A stretch of 64,000 nt of DNA from Prosthecobacter fusiformis (GTDB lineage: Bacteria; Verrucomicrobiota; Verrucomicrobiia; Verrucomicrobiales; Verrucomicrobiaceae), in assembly GCF_004364345.1 (NCBI RefSeq), contig NZ_SOCA01000012.1, forward strand, positions 50,666 to 114,665, in the 5' to 3' direction. Below the pieces are notes generated by a model that saw only the letters and a list, made by a program, of their open reading frames with translations, was not told the origin of the DNA and did not search any database. The position numbers and the translations under genes are program-made. Positions 24,148-32,542 of the stretch are shown one piece after another; position 1 is the stretch's first letter; every line of letters starts with the position of its first letter.

Positions 24148-24554
24148 CTGTCGTGGTGGACATCAATGTGCTGCTGGATGTCTTTCAAAGACGTGAGCCT
24201 TACTATGCGGCCTCAGCGGCTGTCCTCAATCAGATCATGAATGGAAGAATGGTGGGCATCTGCCCTGCACATGGATTGACCACCCTGTTTTATCTCGCCA
24301 GAAGACATGGCACTCAGGTAGATGCCGAAGCTGTGATTGATCGGGTGCTGGAATATTTCGAGGTTGTCTCTCTCGACAAGTCTGAATGGGAGCGCGCGAG
24401 GTCTCTGCCGATGGATGACTTTGAAGATGCCGCCATCGCCGTGACGGCAGAGAAAAGCGGAGCATTATTCATCGTCACACGAAATGAAGGAGACTTTGTC
24501 TCCTCCCCTGTCCCCGCCGTTTCTCCAGCCTCTTTTTTGAGCCGCATGAGTTGA
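24144..24554 (+). CDS. PIN-domain ribonuclease toxin (VapC-like)
   Basis: 136 residues. N-terminal VVVDINVLLDVF contains the first metal-binding Asp; further acidic residues occur in SEWERARSLPMDDFEDAAIA and the ending LFIVTRNEGDF resembles the conserved TRNxxDF at the C-terminus of VapC proteins. PIN toxins cleave tRNA or rRNA with Mg2+. It is translationally coupled to the antitoxin at 23917. Transfer with the ATPase module next door is possible. Confidence 0.8.
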   Translation: MTVVVDINVLLDVFQRREPYYAASAAVLNQIMNGRMVGICPAHGLTTLFYLARRHGTQVDAEAVIDRVLEYFEVVSLDKSEWERARSLPMDDFEDAAIAVTAEKSGALFIVTRNEGDFVSSPVPAVSPASFLSRMS

Positions 24555-24626
24555 CTCTGGAGCGCCCCCGTCCCCCGTGCTAAGCCTGCATCCTGCGGGG
24601 CTTCGTCCCCGGATCCGCGCTTCCTC

Positions 24627-25889
24627 ATGACCTCCCTTCTTCAGACAGAAAAACGCCACCTCTGGCATCCCTTCACCCCCATGCAGGCCTGGTGTGATGA
24701 GGCGCATGATCCCTTGATGCTCGTCTCCGGTCACGGCTGTTATTTGAAGGACCAGCACGGCAATGAATACCTGGACGGCAACAGCTCCATCTGGACAAAC
24801 ATCCATGGGCACAACCATCCCACGCTCAATGCCGCCATCCGGGCGCAGTTAGACCAGGTCGCTCACACCTCCTTCCTCGGTTTCACGCATGAGCCTGCCA
24901 TCCAGCTCGGCCAGCAGCTGGTGGACCTGCTGCCCGGCAGCGCCCTGACCCGCGTCTTCTATTCGGACAACGGCTCCACCGCCATCGAAAGCGCCATCCG
25001 CATGGCCTTGCAGTACTGGAAACAAAACGGCCATCCGTCTCGCGATACCATCCTGGCTTTTGATCGCGCCTATCATGGCGATACCCTCGGTGCTGCCAGC
25101 GTCGGCGGCATCCCCATCTTCAAAGGCAGCGGCAATGACTTCGGCTATCGCGTTCAGCGCGTGCCCACCCTGGACGCCCTTCTTGGCCTAACCGAGGATG
25201 AAATAACCCGCCTCTCCGCCGTCATCATCGAGCCCCTGATCCAGGGCAGCGCAGGCATGCGCCTCTGGCCCAAAGGCATGTTAAAAGCCCTCAGCGACTG
25301 GTGTCAAAAGCACGACATCTTCCTCATCCTGGATGAAGTCATGACCGGCTTTGGCCGCACCGGAAAAATGTTCGCCTGCCAGCATGAGGACGTCATTCCG
25401 GATTTCCTCTGCTTGGCCAAAGGCCTCACCGGCGGTTACCTGCCCATGGCCGCCACCCTCACCACCCAGCGTGTCTTTGAAGGCTTCCTTGGCCCCGGCC
25501 GCGCCTTTTATTACGGTCATAGTTATACCGCCAGCCAGCTCGGCTGCGCCGCCGCCCTCGGCAGCCTCCAGGTTTTCCGCGAGGAAAAGCTCCTCGAGAC
25601 ACTCCCTGCCAAAGTCCAGTTCTTCCAAAACCTCCTCGATACCCTTCGCGATCTCCCCAGCATCCTGGAAATCCGCCAATGCGGCCTGATCGCCGGCATC
25701 GAGATCGGCCCCTACGCCCCCGAGCAAATGATGGGCGTCAAGACCTGCCTCGCCGCCCGTCCCCACGGCCTCCTCACCCGTCCCGTTGTGGATACCCTCA
25801 TCCTCATGCCCCCGCTGGCTGCCACCCAGGCCCAGCTCACCCACATGGTCCTCGCCCTCCGCCTCGCCATCCAAGAAACCGCCCCCTAA
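24627..25889 (+). CDS. bioA: Adenosylmethionine-8-amino-7-oxononanoate aminotransferase
   Basis: 420 residues of a fold-type I class III aminotransferase. MTSLLQTEKRHLWHPFTPMQ and GNSSIWTNIHGHNHP are typical BioA N-terminal motifs (the Trp/His of WHPFT and the substrate-binding Trp). LILDEVMTGFGRTGKMFACQ and CLAKGLTGGYLPMAATL hold the PLP-contacting Asp and the Schiff-base Lys. The enzyme makes 7,8-diaminopelargonate from KAPA with SAM as amino donor in biotin synthesis. No other bio gene is adjacent, so the pathway is not clustered here. The start ATG 24627 matches family length. Confidence 0.9.
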   Translation: MTSLLQTEKRHLWHPFTPMQAWCDEAHDPLMLVSGHGCYLKDQHGNEYLDGNSSIWTNIHGHNHPTLNAAIRAQLDQVAHTSFLGFTHEPAIQLGQQLVDLLPGSALTRVFYSDNGSTAIESAIRMALQYWKQNGHPSRDTILAFDRAYHGDTLGAASVGGIPIFKGSGNDFGYRVQRVPTLDALLGLTEDEITRLSAVIIEPLIQGSAGMRLWPKGMLKALSDWCQKHDIFLILDEVMTGFGRTGKMFACQHEDVIPDFLCLAKGLTGGYLPMAATLTTQRVFEGFLGPGRAFYYGHSYTASQLGCAAALGSLQVFREEKLLETLPAKVQFFQNLLDTLRDLPSILEIRQCGLIAGIEIGPYAPEQMMGVKTCLAARPHGLLTRPVVDTLILMPPLAATQAQLTHMVLALRLAIQETAP

Positions 25890-25925
25890 AGTCCGCCCGT
25901 CCCCCATGGCGCACGCGCCTGTCCC

Positions 25926-26250
25926 CATGGAGCGCACGCGTCCTCGCGTGTAGTCTTGTGCGTCCCCGCGCAAGACCGTTCTCACGTCCCCGTCCGCCAC
26001 CATGGAGCGCCGAAGATCCGTCGGCATTCAAAACAAGTGCTCAGTCCTCAGTGGTCAGAAAGCCTCCCCTTCCAGCCCATAGCCCCAATACGCCCCGTGT
26101 CTTCCGCCCCTCAAAAAGTAGCCCGCTCAGTCCCCTGAGCGGAAAGCCACCTCGAAACCCCTTCCACCCATCCACCCCACCATCGAAGCTCACCGTCTCA
26201 TGACTCCGCCTCCTCCGCCTCTTTGCCCCTCTGCGTTAAACCGATCACAG
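25926..26250 (+). repeat. Composite repeat: H1, H2, H3, tail, H4 and CTCACCGTC segment
   Basis: H1 (GGAGCGCACGCG-TCCT-CGCGTG) at about 25929, H2 (GTCTTGTGCG...CGCGCAAGAC), H3 (GCCGAAG-ATC-CGTCGGC, degenerate) at about 26010, then a GTGCTCA/GTCCTCA tail and a short nonamer stretch (about 26075-26101). H4: GTAG at 26118-26121 with CCGCTCAG-TCCC-CTGAGCGG (26123-26142). The stretch 26190-26250 (ending TGCGTTAAACCGATCACAGT) recurs at about 32407-32467. It accounts for the gene-free stretch 25890-26351. Confidence 0.8.
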
Positions 26251-26265
26251 TAGACCACCACCCCA

Positions 26266-26295
26266 CAAAAAAACCGGCAGTCTAAACCGCCGGTT
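26266..26295 (-). terminator. Rho-independent terminator for the 26352-26849 gene
   Basis: On the minus strand the stem AACCGGC ... GCCGGTT is followed by a run of T (TTTTTTTGTGG). It lies 57 bases after the stop at 26352. A second hairpin, CCGCGCGA-TCAG-TCGCGCGG (26309-26328), sits between them. Confidence 0.7.
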
Positions 26296-26351
26296 CTCTC
26301 AAACCCCCCCGCGCGATCAGTCGCGCGGAAGGCCATATCATCCGCCAAGCC

Positions 26352-26849
26352 TCAGCCCAGCTTCACCACATCCGTCTTCTCCATGGCCGCCGTCAGGCCA
26401 GCCCAGCCCTCGGGCCGCTGGAGCTGGAACATATAAAGGTACAGCGCCACCTGCTGTGGCGGATACAGCGCCAGCAGCGCATCGATGCCCGCCTGCGCCT
26501 TCTCTTCAGAAATCTCTTCCGGCAGTTCATCCACCTGGCCCTTGCCATCATGGGGGATGCCCACCGCATCCAGAAAGGTGATCAGCATCGTCCCCTGGGA
26601 CTTCAGCAGCCAGATCTGCAAAAGCTGCTCCGCCACCGGATCATTCGTCTTCATGTACAGCTGGTTCAGCAGCCACTCACCCTGCTGGGCGCGGGACTTT
26701 TCCAGGATGAACTGGGGGCGCAGCTTGCGGGCCTGCGCCAGGGACTGGATCACCGCACGGTACGCCGGGCGTTCGTCCGTCTGCATATACGTGATGATCT
26801 GCTGGCGGAGTTCTGGGCCGACGGCCTGGAGGATTTGTTGGGCTTTCAT
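26352..26849 (-). CDS. Conserved hypothetical protein, 165 aa
   Basis: Starts MKAQQILQAVGPELRQQIIT and is almost entirely helical, with Gln-rich segments (MQTDERPAYRAVIQSLAQARK, LYPPQQVALYLYMFQLQRPEGW). No signal peptide or catalytic motif. The family is unrecognised; a lineage-restricted protein is likely. The ATG at 26849 is preferred over 26915 because the latter adds a non-conserved, Pro-rich stretch. It is followed by a clear terminator, so it is a single-gene unit. Confidence 0.6.
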   Translation of the reverse strand: MKAQQILQAVGPELRQQIITYMQTDERPAYRAVIQSLAQARKLRPQFILEKSRAQQGEWLLNQLYMKTNDPVAEQLLQIWLLKSQGTMLITFLDAVGIPHDGKGQVDELPEEISEEKAQAGIDALLALYPPQQVALYLYMFQLQRPEGWAGLTAAMEKTDVVKLG

Positions 26850-26924
26850 ACGCCTGATTTCAAAAAAGGGTTGGATTGGGGCGGGCTTGCTACCATGCAC
26901 GCCCCTGGGTGGCAACAGGTTATC

Positions 26925-27632
26925 TCACCCTTCACTCACCTCACCCTGGGCACGCACCCGGCGGGCGATGAAAAAAGGCGCATATAAAACGCTGTAAAAA
27001 ATCCCGCACAGCACCACCAGGCTGCCGATGTACCACGGCCACGGCCCCAGCACATCCATCAGGCTCGCCTGCTCTGGCTTCCGGCATAGAAAGGCGAAAT
27101 TGCTGTTCAGCGCCGCATTCACCCCGCCCACCACCAGCGCATAGCCCAGCGTCAGCCCCACCATTCGCGGCACCGCCCAGGCCCGCGGCGGGCACTTCAG
27201 CGCCGTCACCACATGCAGCGCCGTCACCACCACCCCGCCATGCAGCACAAAGAAAACCAGGAACCGCGCATCCGGAAAGTCCACCGCCAGGTTCGGCGTG
27301 ATCAGCCCCTGCAGCGTCCCCGCCAGGCCAAAAAAATACACGATCTCCGCCGCCAGCCGGTTCCTCGTCAGCAGCGCGATTCCCCCCGCGATTCCCGCCA
27401 CATCGCAGAAATGCAGCGGCAGCCCCGTGTCCCAGCTCAGCGTCCCCAGCCGCCAGTGGGAGACCGTCGCCATCGGCCACGTCATCAGCAGCATCAGCGC
27501 CAGCACCCGCTCCGCCACCTGCGCCGCCCCCGGCTGCCACCTGCGCAGCCCCGCCAGAAACATCAGCGCCACAGCGCACAGAGCCAGCACAGTCAGGTGG
27601 GTCGAGCCAAAAGCTTGAAAAGGAGCAGACAT
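26925..27632 (-). CDS. YwaF/TIGR02206-type integral membrane protein
   Basis: About 235 residues with six to seven hydrophobic segments. The signature of TIGR02206 proteins is visible: HWRLGTLSWDTGLPLHFCDVAG near residues 60-81 and VVVTALHVVTALKC. These are multi-pass proteins of unknown function, related to Bacillus YwaF. The start ATG at 27632 (MSAPFQAFGSTHLTVLALCA) gives an N-out first helix. It is divergent from the DUF3592 gene with a 214-base gap, which would hold both promoters. Confidence 0.8.
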   Translation of the reverse strand: MSAPFQAFGSTHLTVLALCAVALMFLAGLRRWQPGAAQVAERVLALMLLMTWPMATVSHWRLGTLSWDTGLPLHFCDVAGIAGGIALLTRNRLAAEIVYFFGLAGTLQGLITPNLAVDFPDARFLVFFVLHGGVVVTALHVVTALKCPPRAWAVPRMVGLTLGYALVVGGVNAALNSNFAFLCRKPEQASLMDVLGPWPWYIGSLVVLCGIFYSVLYAPFFIARRVRAQGEVSEG

Positions 27633-27846
27633 GGGAAAAAGGGGAAGGGCAGGGGGGGGGAGGCGCACATACTGGTTTCACCGCCCAGCCCCGCCAAGCG
27701 AAAAACACCATCAGATACGCCACCCGGCTTCATGCGTGATTTTTTCTCAAAACGCATCACCTTCCCCCACCCGTCCATCGCTCACCCCGCCAGACCCAGT
27801 TTCACCTCGGCCCGCGCGCCCGTTTTCCCATTCACGCCCGCACCTT

Positions 27847-29643
27847 ATGTCCTCCCGCCATACCGCCTCCGGGGATACCTTCCTCATCCCCTTCGGCCTC
27901 ATCTTCCTCCTCGCAGGTCTCGGCGTCGGTTACTTTTATTACGATCTCCTCAGCCGCTGGTACTCCGCGCGGCATTGGGTGCAGGTGCCCTGCATCATCG
28001 AATCCAGCGCCCTCCGGGACCACATGGAAACCCGCCCCGCCTCCACCACGGAGCACGATACCCTCATGAATGAGGCCATGGCCACCTATGCCTATGAATA
28101 CGAGGGCCGCCCCTACCAGGGCACCGAGGTCGCCCTCAGCGGCGGGGCAGATAACTTTGGCGACTACCAGCAGCGCGTCTCCCAGATCCTGGATGACCAC
28201 CGCACCTCCGGGACACCCTACCGCTGCTTCGTCAATCCGGACGATCCCACCCAGGCCGTCATCTTTCGGGATGCCCGCTGGACCCTCCTCCTCTTCATCA
28301 GCATCTTCCCCCTCCTCTTCCCGCTTGTCGGCGGCATCACCGCCACCATGGGCCTGCTGGGCCGGTCAGAAAACAAACGCGTCAGGGGTTATCAGACCAA
28401 GTATCCAGACCAGCCCTGGCGGTGGAAATCCGCCTGGGGTCCAGAATGGATGCCGCCAAAGAATGCCGGCCGCACCTGGATCTGGGTCACCATCGCCACC
28501 TGGATGTCCATCCTCTGGCTGCCCATGCTCTATGCCCTCGTCGTGGATGGAGACATCAGCCTGTCCAGCCCCATCAGCCTCCTGCCTTTTCTCACCCTCG
28601 TTCCCATCCTCTTCGTCTCCCGCGCCGCCCTCCGCCGCATCTTGGAAAAACGCTATGGCCAGATCCTCCTCCATGTGGAGCCGCGCCCCATCACCCCCGG
28701 CAGCACCCTGAATGCCTGGCTCGCCATCCCGCAAAACTTGCCGTTAGGCCAGCATGAGCACATGCAGGCGCAGATACGCTGCATTCGGGAGGTCACCACC
28801 CGCTCTGGAAAAAACACCACCGTCAACCGCGAGGTCCTCTGGTCAGACCATCAATCCCTCCCCCTCGCCGAGGCCACGCGCGAGGCCCGTGGCAGCCGCC
28901 TGCCCGTCACCTTCACCCTCCCCGCCGGTTTGCCCGCCATGCCAGTGGCCCTGGCCGATGTCGGCTGGCACGATGCCAGCCAGCACCTCTGGGAGCTGGA
29001 GCTCACCGCCCCGCGCCTCACCCGGCCCATGGTGTATGACCTGCCCGTTTTCCAGACCGACACCGCTTCCTCGTCCACCCCCGTCACCTCCACAGCCACC
29101 TCTTCCCCCACCACCCACCCGCTGGATCTGGATGCGGATGAGCTCACCCTCCACCTCGCCCGCCATCACATCACCGCGGTTTTTGATTCCCGCCAGCTCC
29201 CCGTCAGTTTTGACCTCAGCCCCCGCCGCTACGCCACCGTCCGCCTCTTTTTGATCTGCTTCACCTCCTTCTGGTCCCTCGCCTTCCTCATCCTGCTGAA
29301 TACGGATGCCCCCGGCCTCTTTCCCCTCATCTGGGGCGTCACATCCGCCATGCTCTGGGCTCTCATCGTCATGCAATTGCGCCGCCAGCGCCTCCAGTTC
29401 AGTGACACCGGCGTGGACATCACCTGGTCCCTCGGCCCCTGGAGCGGACGCCGCAGTTATGAAAAACGTCACCTCGTCCAGTTTCAGCACCGCATCAACA
29501 TGACCTCCGGTGCCACCGCCTATCACGTCGTCTCGGCCGAGACCATCTTTGGCAAAAAAGTCACCCTCATCGATGGCATCCCCAGTTCCCTCGTCGTGGA
29601 AAATCTCTGCCGCCTCCTGGAGGCCTGGCGTAAGCAGGCTTGA
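27847..29643 (+). CDS. DUF3592-domain membrane protein
   Basis: 598 residues. The ATG at 27847 begins MSSRHTASGDTFLIPFGLIF. A first TM segment (FLIPFGLIFLLAGLGVGYF) is followed by an external beta-rich DUF3592 domain (VQVPCIIESSAL ... YAYEYEGRPYQG ... YRCFVNPDDPTQAVI) and two TM segments (LLLFISIFPLLFPLVGGI, WVTIATWMSILWLPMLYAL). The second half repeats the theme: PLVPILFV helix, a soluble domain, then SFWSLAFLILL and WGVTSAMLWALIVMQL. DUF3592 function is unknown; proteins of this type are often paired with sensory or cell-envelope genes. An extended ORF from 27631 is not supported by a TM-type start. Confidence 0.8.
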   Translation: MSSRHTASGDTFLIPFGLIFLLAGLGVGYFYYDLLSRWYSARHWVQVPCIIESSALRDHMETRPASTTEHDTLMNEAMATYAYEYEGRPYQGTEVALSGGADNFGDYQQRVSQILDDHRTSGTPYRCFVNPDDPTQAVIFRDARWTLLLFISIFPLLFPLVGGITATMGLLGRSENKRVRGYQTKYPDQPWRWKSAWGPEWMPPKNAGRTWIWVTIATWMSILWLPMLYALVVDGDISLSSPISLLPFLTLVPILFVSRAALRRILEKRYGQILLHVEPRPITPGSTLNAWLAIPQNLPLGQHEHMQAQIRCIREVTTRSGKNTTVNREVLWSDHQSLPLAEATREARGSRLPVTFTLPAGLPAMPVALADVGWHDASQHLWELELTAPRLTRPMVYDLPVFQTDTASSSTPVTSTATSSPTTHPLDLDADELTLHLARHHITAVFDSRQLPVSFDLSPRRYATVRLFLICFTSFWSLAFLILLNTDAPGLFPLIWGVTSAMLWALIVMQLRRQRLQFSDTGVDITWSLGPWSGRRSYEKRHLVQFQHRINMTSGATAYHVVSAETIFGKKVTLIDGIPSSLVVENLCRLLEAWRKQA

Positions 29644-29675
29644 TCACTTGCCCACAATGTGGCTTGCTAGCTTGC

Positions 29676-30830
29676 ATGAATCCACAACCGGCGAACGTCA
29701 TCGAACTGTGTCAGGCTCTCGTTCGCATCCCCTCCGTGAATCCCGATGGCGATCCCGGTTGTGACCAGACCGGTGAAGCCGCCTGCGCCACCTACGTCGG
29801 CCAGTTCCTCGCCGCCAGCGGAGCCACCGTCCAGCTTGAGGAAGTCGAGCCTGGCCGCCCCAACGTCATCGGCCGTTTTCCCACCCGCCCTTCCGCCGAT
29901 GGCAAGCCGAAGCCGCGCATCGTCTTCGCCCCCCATACCGATACCGTCAGCGTCGGCGGCATGACCATTGATCCCTTCGGTGGCGACCTCCGCGATGACC
30001 GCATCTGGGGCCGGGGTGCCAGCGATACCAAAGGCCCCATGGCCGCCATGCTCTGGGCCCTTTATGAAATGCGTGCAGACATCCCCTCCCTGCCCGTGGA
30101 GGTCCACTTCGCCGGTTTCATGTCGGAGGAGTCCGCCCAGCTCGGCTCCCAGCACTTCGCCCGCACCCACGGCCCGTATGATTTCGCCCTCATCGGCGAG
30201 CCCACCGGCATGCGCACCGTGCATAAGCACAAAGGCTGCCTCTGGGCGGATGTCCACACCACCGGCGTCGCCGTCCACGGATCCATTCCTGAAAAAGGCG
30301 TCAATGCCATCGTCAAAATGGCCTCCCTCATCCACGCTCTCGATATCGAATTCCGCCAGGTCCTCAAAGACACCGGCGGGGAGGATGAATGGCTCGGCTT
30401 CAGCACCATCAATCTCGGCATGATCCGGGGCGGCACCCGCTCCAACATCGTCGCGGACCAGTGTGTCCTCCGGGTGGACATGCGCACCACCCCCGGCCTC
30501 GCCCGCGCAGGCGGTGCCGTCGCCGTTTTGACAGAATTTGTTAGGCAGCGCGATGCCACCGCCAGCGTCGTCCCCCTGCCGGAAACCTTCCCGCTGAATA
30601 CCGATGCCACGAACCCCTTCGTCCAGCGTCTGGTTGAATGCGGCTCCTCCGTCACCGGCGCACCCTGGTTCTGTGATGCCGCCTTCCTCGCCGCCGGTGG
30701 CACACCCGCCGTCGCCATCGGCCCCGGCGGCATCGCCCAGGCCCATACCAAGGATGAACACATCGCCGTGTCCGACCTCCAGGATGGCGTGAACTTCTTT
30801 GTGAAGTTCCTCAAAAGCTGGCAGGTCTAA
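29676..30830 (+). CDS. M20 family metallopeptidase (ArgE/DapE-like)
   Basis: 384 residues. The zinc-site motifs appear in order: IVFAPHTDTVSVGG (His and Asp), GRGASDTKGPMAAML (bridging Asp), SEESAQLGSQH (catalytic Glu-Glu) and IGEPTGMRTVHKHKGCL, with the final His in AQAHTKDEHIAV. The dimerisation lid domain lies between. Enzymes of this type hydrolyse N-acylated amino acids or peptides (ArgE, DapE, carboxypeptidase G2-like); substrate is undetermined. The ATG at 29676 is 33 bases after the DUF3592 stop, so co-transcription is possible. Confidence 0.85.
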   Translation: MNPQPANVIELCQALVRIPSVNPDGDPGCDQTGEAACATYVGQFLAASGATVQLEEVEPGRPNVIGRFPTRPSADGKPKPRIVFAPHTDTVSVGGMTIDPFGGDLRDDRIWGRGASDTKGPMAAMLWALYEMRADIPSLPVEVHFAGFMSEESAQLGSQHFARTHGPYDFALIGEPTGMRTVHKHKGCLWADVHTTGVAVHGSIPEKGVNAIVKMASLIHALDIEFRQVLKDTGGEDEWLGFSTINLGMIRGGTRSNIVADQCVLRVDMRTTPGLARAGGAVAVLTEFVRQRDATASVVPLPETFPLNTDATNPFVQRLVECGSSVTGAPWFCDAAFLAAGGTPAVAIGPGGIAQAHTKDEHIAVSDLQDGVNFFVKFLKSWQV

Positions 30831-30838
30831 CCAATAGC

Positions 30839-31321
30839 ATGATTGCGTGGGCACGCATCACCCTCAGCGTCATCATCATGACGCTGCTCACCCAGTGTGT
30901 GTCACCCATGAAAACGAAACACACCCCCGATCCGGATGTATTTTTTCATTCGGCCCAGCCGCCCCCAGGGGGTACACAGAAGTGGAACCCCCTCTGGTGG
31001 GTGGGTAATGCCGATGACCCCGTGCCCCCTCATTGGTACCGTCCAGGACAGAAAATGCGCAGCACCCTCTGGCAGCTTCGGAACCCCATGCACAACTTCA
31101 CTTTTTATGTCATTGGCATTCATGACAAAGAGTTTGTTAGGCTCGGGAAACAGCCTGGGGCGGTCTTTCGCAAGGGTGGCGGGTGGAATTGGGCCGTCAT
31201 CCACCATGGCTGGCTGCGCCTTCCCTTTGTCAGTTATGAAGGCGAAAATATTCGCTGGTACGCCCTCTGGCGCGAGAAGGGAAACTTCGGCCTCAAGCTC
31301 CACCGTCATCGCCGGGAATAA
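30839..31321 (+). CDS. Hypothetical lipoprotein
   Basis: 160 residues; the first 20 (MIAWARITLSVIIMTLLTQC) are a lipoprotein signal with lipobox LTQC. The mature part has WWVGNADDPVPPHWYRPGQK and HNFTFYVIGIHDKEFVRLG, a mixed beta domain with many Trp residues. No domain family could be named. It follows the M20 gene by 8 bases and probably belongs to the same transcript. Confidence 0.65.
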   Translation: MIAWARITLSVIIMTLLTQCVSPMKTKHTPDPDVFFHSAQPPPGGTQKWNPLWWVGNADDPVPPHWYRPGQKMRSTLWQLRNPMHNFTFYVIGIHDKEFVRLGKQPGAVFRKGGGWNWAVIHHGWLRLPFVSYEGENIRWYALWREKGNFGLKLHRHRRE

Positions 31322-31514
31322 CAAAAAGCGTGTTATGGCCGAACAATGAACGTAATAATAGAAAAAGTTACGATTAACGTTAGGGGCCGAACCGCAAGCG
31401 TAGCGCGTTATGGAAAATAGTTGGTTGACACTTCTGCAAAGAACGCCAGACTTCGCGTCCCTCTGAAGAGCAACCAACTGTTCAGGGCGTGACCCAAACA
31501 ACCCCAACGACTAA

Positions 31515-32018
31515 TTGATCAGATCCATCCTTCTTTGCCTTAGCGTCTTGTGCACTCAATCCCTCGCGGGAGAAGTCAAAATTCCAGCCACAACAACGCC
31601 CCAGGGCACACCAGGTCAGATCCTCCATGGCATCCGCACCACCGCCTACACCCACAGTGAGGCGGACCATATCAAATATGGATCGCGCACAGCCGTCGGC
31701 ACCACCCTGAAATACGGCCAGCTTCGCAGCGCTGCTGCTGACTGGTCCGTTTATCCGGTCGGCACCGTCTTCCAGATCCAGGGAGACAGCGCCCTCTACA
31801 TCGTGGATGACTACGGCTCCGCCCTCGTCGGCACACGCACCATTGATCTCTACAAACCTTCCAGTTATTCCATGAATGTCTGGGGTGTTCGCAAGGTCGA
31901 TATCCGCATCCTCAAATGGGGTTGCTTTGCCAAAAGCCTCGCCATCCTGAAGCCCCGCCAGTCCAAGGCCTCCCACGTCCGCGAAATGGTCTCCCGTCTC
32001 GTCTCACGTCCCGCCTAA
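31515..32018 (+). CDS. 3D-domain secreted protein
   Basis: 167 residues from a TTG start at 31515; a signal peptide (ILLCLSVLCTQSLAGE) is followed by a 3D domain: TAYTHSEADHIKYGSRTAVG, then YPVGTVFQIQG and VDDYGSALVGTRTIDLYKPS with the conserved Asp residues (VDDYGSA...D). 3D domains (also in Bacillus YocH/RpfB-like and MltA relatives) occur in cell-wall lytic transglycosylases. Activity on peptidoglycan is likely but not certain. An overlapping antisense frame (31482-31976) lacks such motifs. Confidence 0.75.
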   Translation: MIRSILLCLSVLCTQSLAGEVKIPATTTPQGTPGQILHGIRTTAYTHSEADHIKYGSRTAVGTTLKYGQLRSAAADWSVYPVGTVFQIQGDSALYIVDDYGSALVGTRTIDLYKPSSYSMNVWGVRKVDIRILKWGCFAKSLAILKPRQSKASHVREMVSRLVSRPA

Positions 32019-32114
32019 CTTAAAGCGCTTCAAGAAAATCACTCCGGCATGCCCGCCCCCGCGCGCATCCCGGAGTTTTTTTATGCCCCCGGAGCGCCCT
32101 CGTCCCGTCCCCCC

Positions 32115-32470
32115 TGGAGCGCACGCGTCCCGCGTGCCGTCTTGTGCGTCCCGCGCAAGACCGTTCTAACACCCCCGTCCGCCACCATGGAGCGCCGACG
32201 ACCCGTCGGCATTCAAAAACAAGTGCTCAGTCCCCAGTGCACAGTTCTCAGATCAGAGCGTCCCCTTTTTCAGCCCATAGGCCCCATAGGACCTATCCGT
32301 CCTATCACCAGCTCCCCTCAAAAAGTAGCCCGCTCAGTCCCCTGAGCGGAAAGCCACCTCGAAGCCCCCTCCCACCCGCCTCCCATCCACCCCACCATCG
32401 AAGCTCACCGTCTCATGACTCCGCCTCCTCCGCCTCTTTGCCCCTCTGCGTTAAACCGATCACAGTAGGC
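32115..32470 (+). repeat. Composite repeat: H1, H2, H3, tail, nonamers, H4, CTCACCGTC segment
   Basis: The most complete copy. TGGAGCGCACGCG-TCC-CGCGTGC (from 32115), GTCTTGTGCG-TCC-CGCGCAAGAC, then H3 (GCCGACG-ACC-CGTCGGC) at about 32194-32210. Tail heptamers GTGCTCA, GTCCCCA, GTGCACA, GTTCTCA; nonamers 32273-32308; H4 with GTAG 32325-32328 and CCGCTCAG-TCCC-CTGAGCGG (32330-32349). The last section (about 32407-32467) matches 26190-26250. It occupies most of the stretch 32019-32542. Confidence 0.85.
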
Positions 32471-32485
32471 CCCACCACCACCCCA

Positions 32486-32517
32486 CAAAAAATCCCACGG
32501 ACCTTCATCCGTGGGAT
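32486..32517 (-). terminator. Rho-independent terminator for the ThuA-like gene
   Basis: Minus-strand stem ATCCCACGGA...TCCGTGGGAT (10 bp, loop 6) followed by TTTTTTGTGGGG. It lies 26 bases beyond the stop at 32543. The downstream poly-T and GTGGGGTGG are the same as beyond the 26266 terminator. Confidence 0.8.
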
Positions 32518-32542
32518 TCCAAAAAATCACGTCAAAGCCGTC

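Noticed and set aside
24564..24597. GGAGCGCCCCCGTCCCCCGTGC, a possible further composite repeat
   Set aside because: Only one short degenerate H1-like piece is present, between the toxin stop and bioA. It may be a decayed copy but cannot be assigned with certainty.
26309..26328. CCGCGCGATCAGTCGCGCGG as terminator
   Set aside because: It forms a strong hairpin but is not followed by a T-run on either strand. The hairpin at 26266-26295 is the better terminator.
30839..31321. Interpreting the lipoprotein at 30839 as a phage protein
   Set aside because: A resemblance of WWVGNADDPVPPHWYRPG to a phage-associated DUF was considered, but a lipobox and the location after a peptidase gene do not support it. 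Left as hypothetical.
31322..31430. Possible integron attC site
   Set aside because: GTTAGG/GTTATGG cores look superficially like attC ends, but the R'/R'' pairing (RYYYAAC...GTTRRRY) does not form, no integrase gene is visible, and the downstream gene is an ordinary 3D-domain protein.
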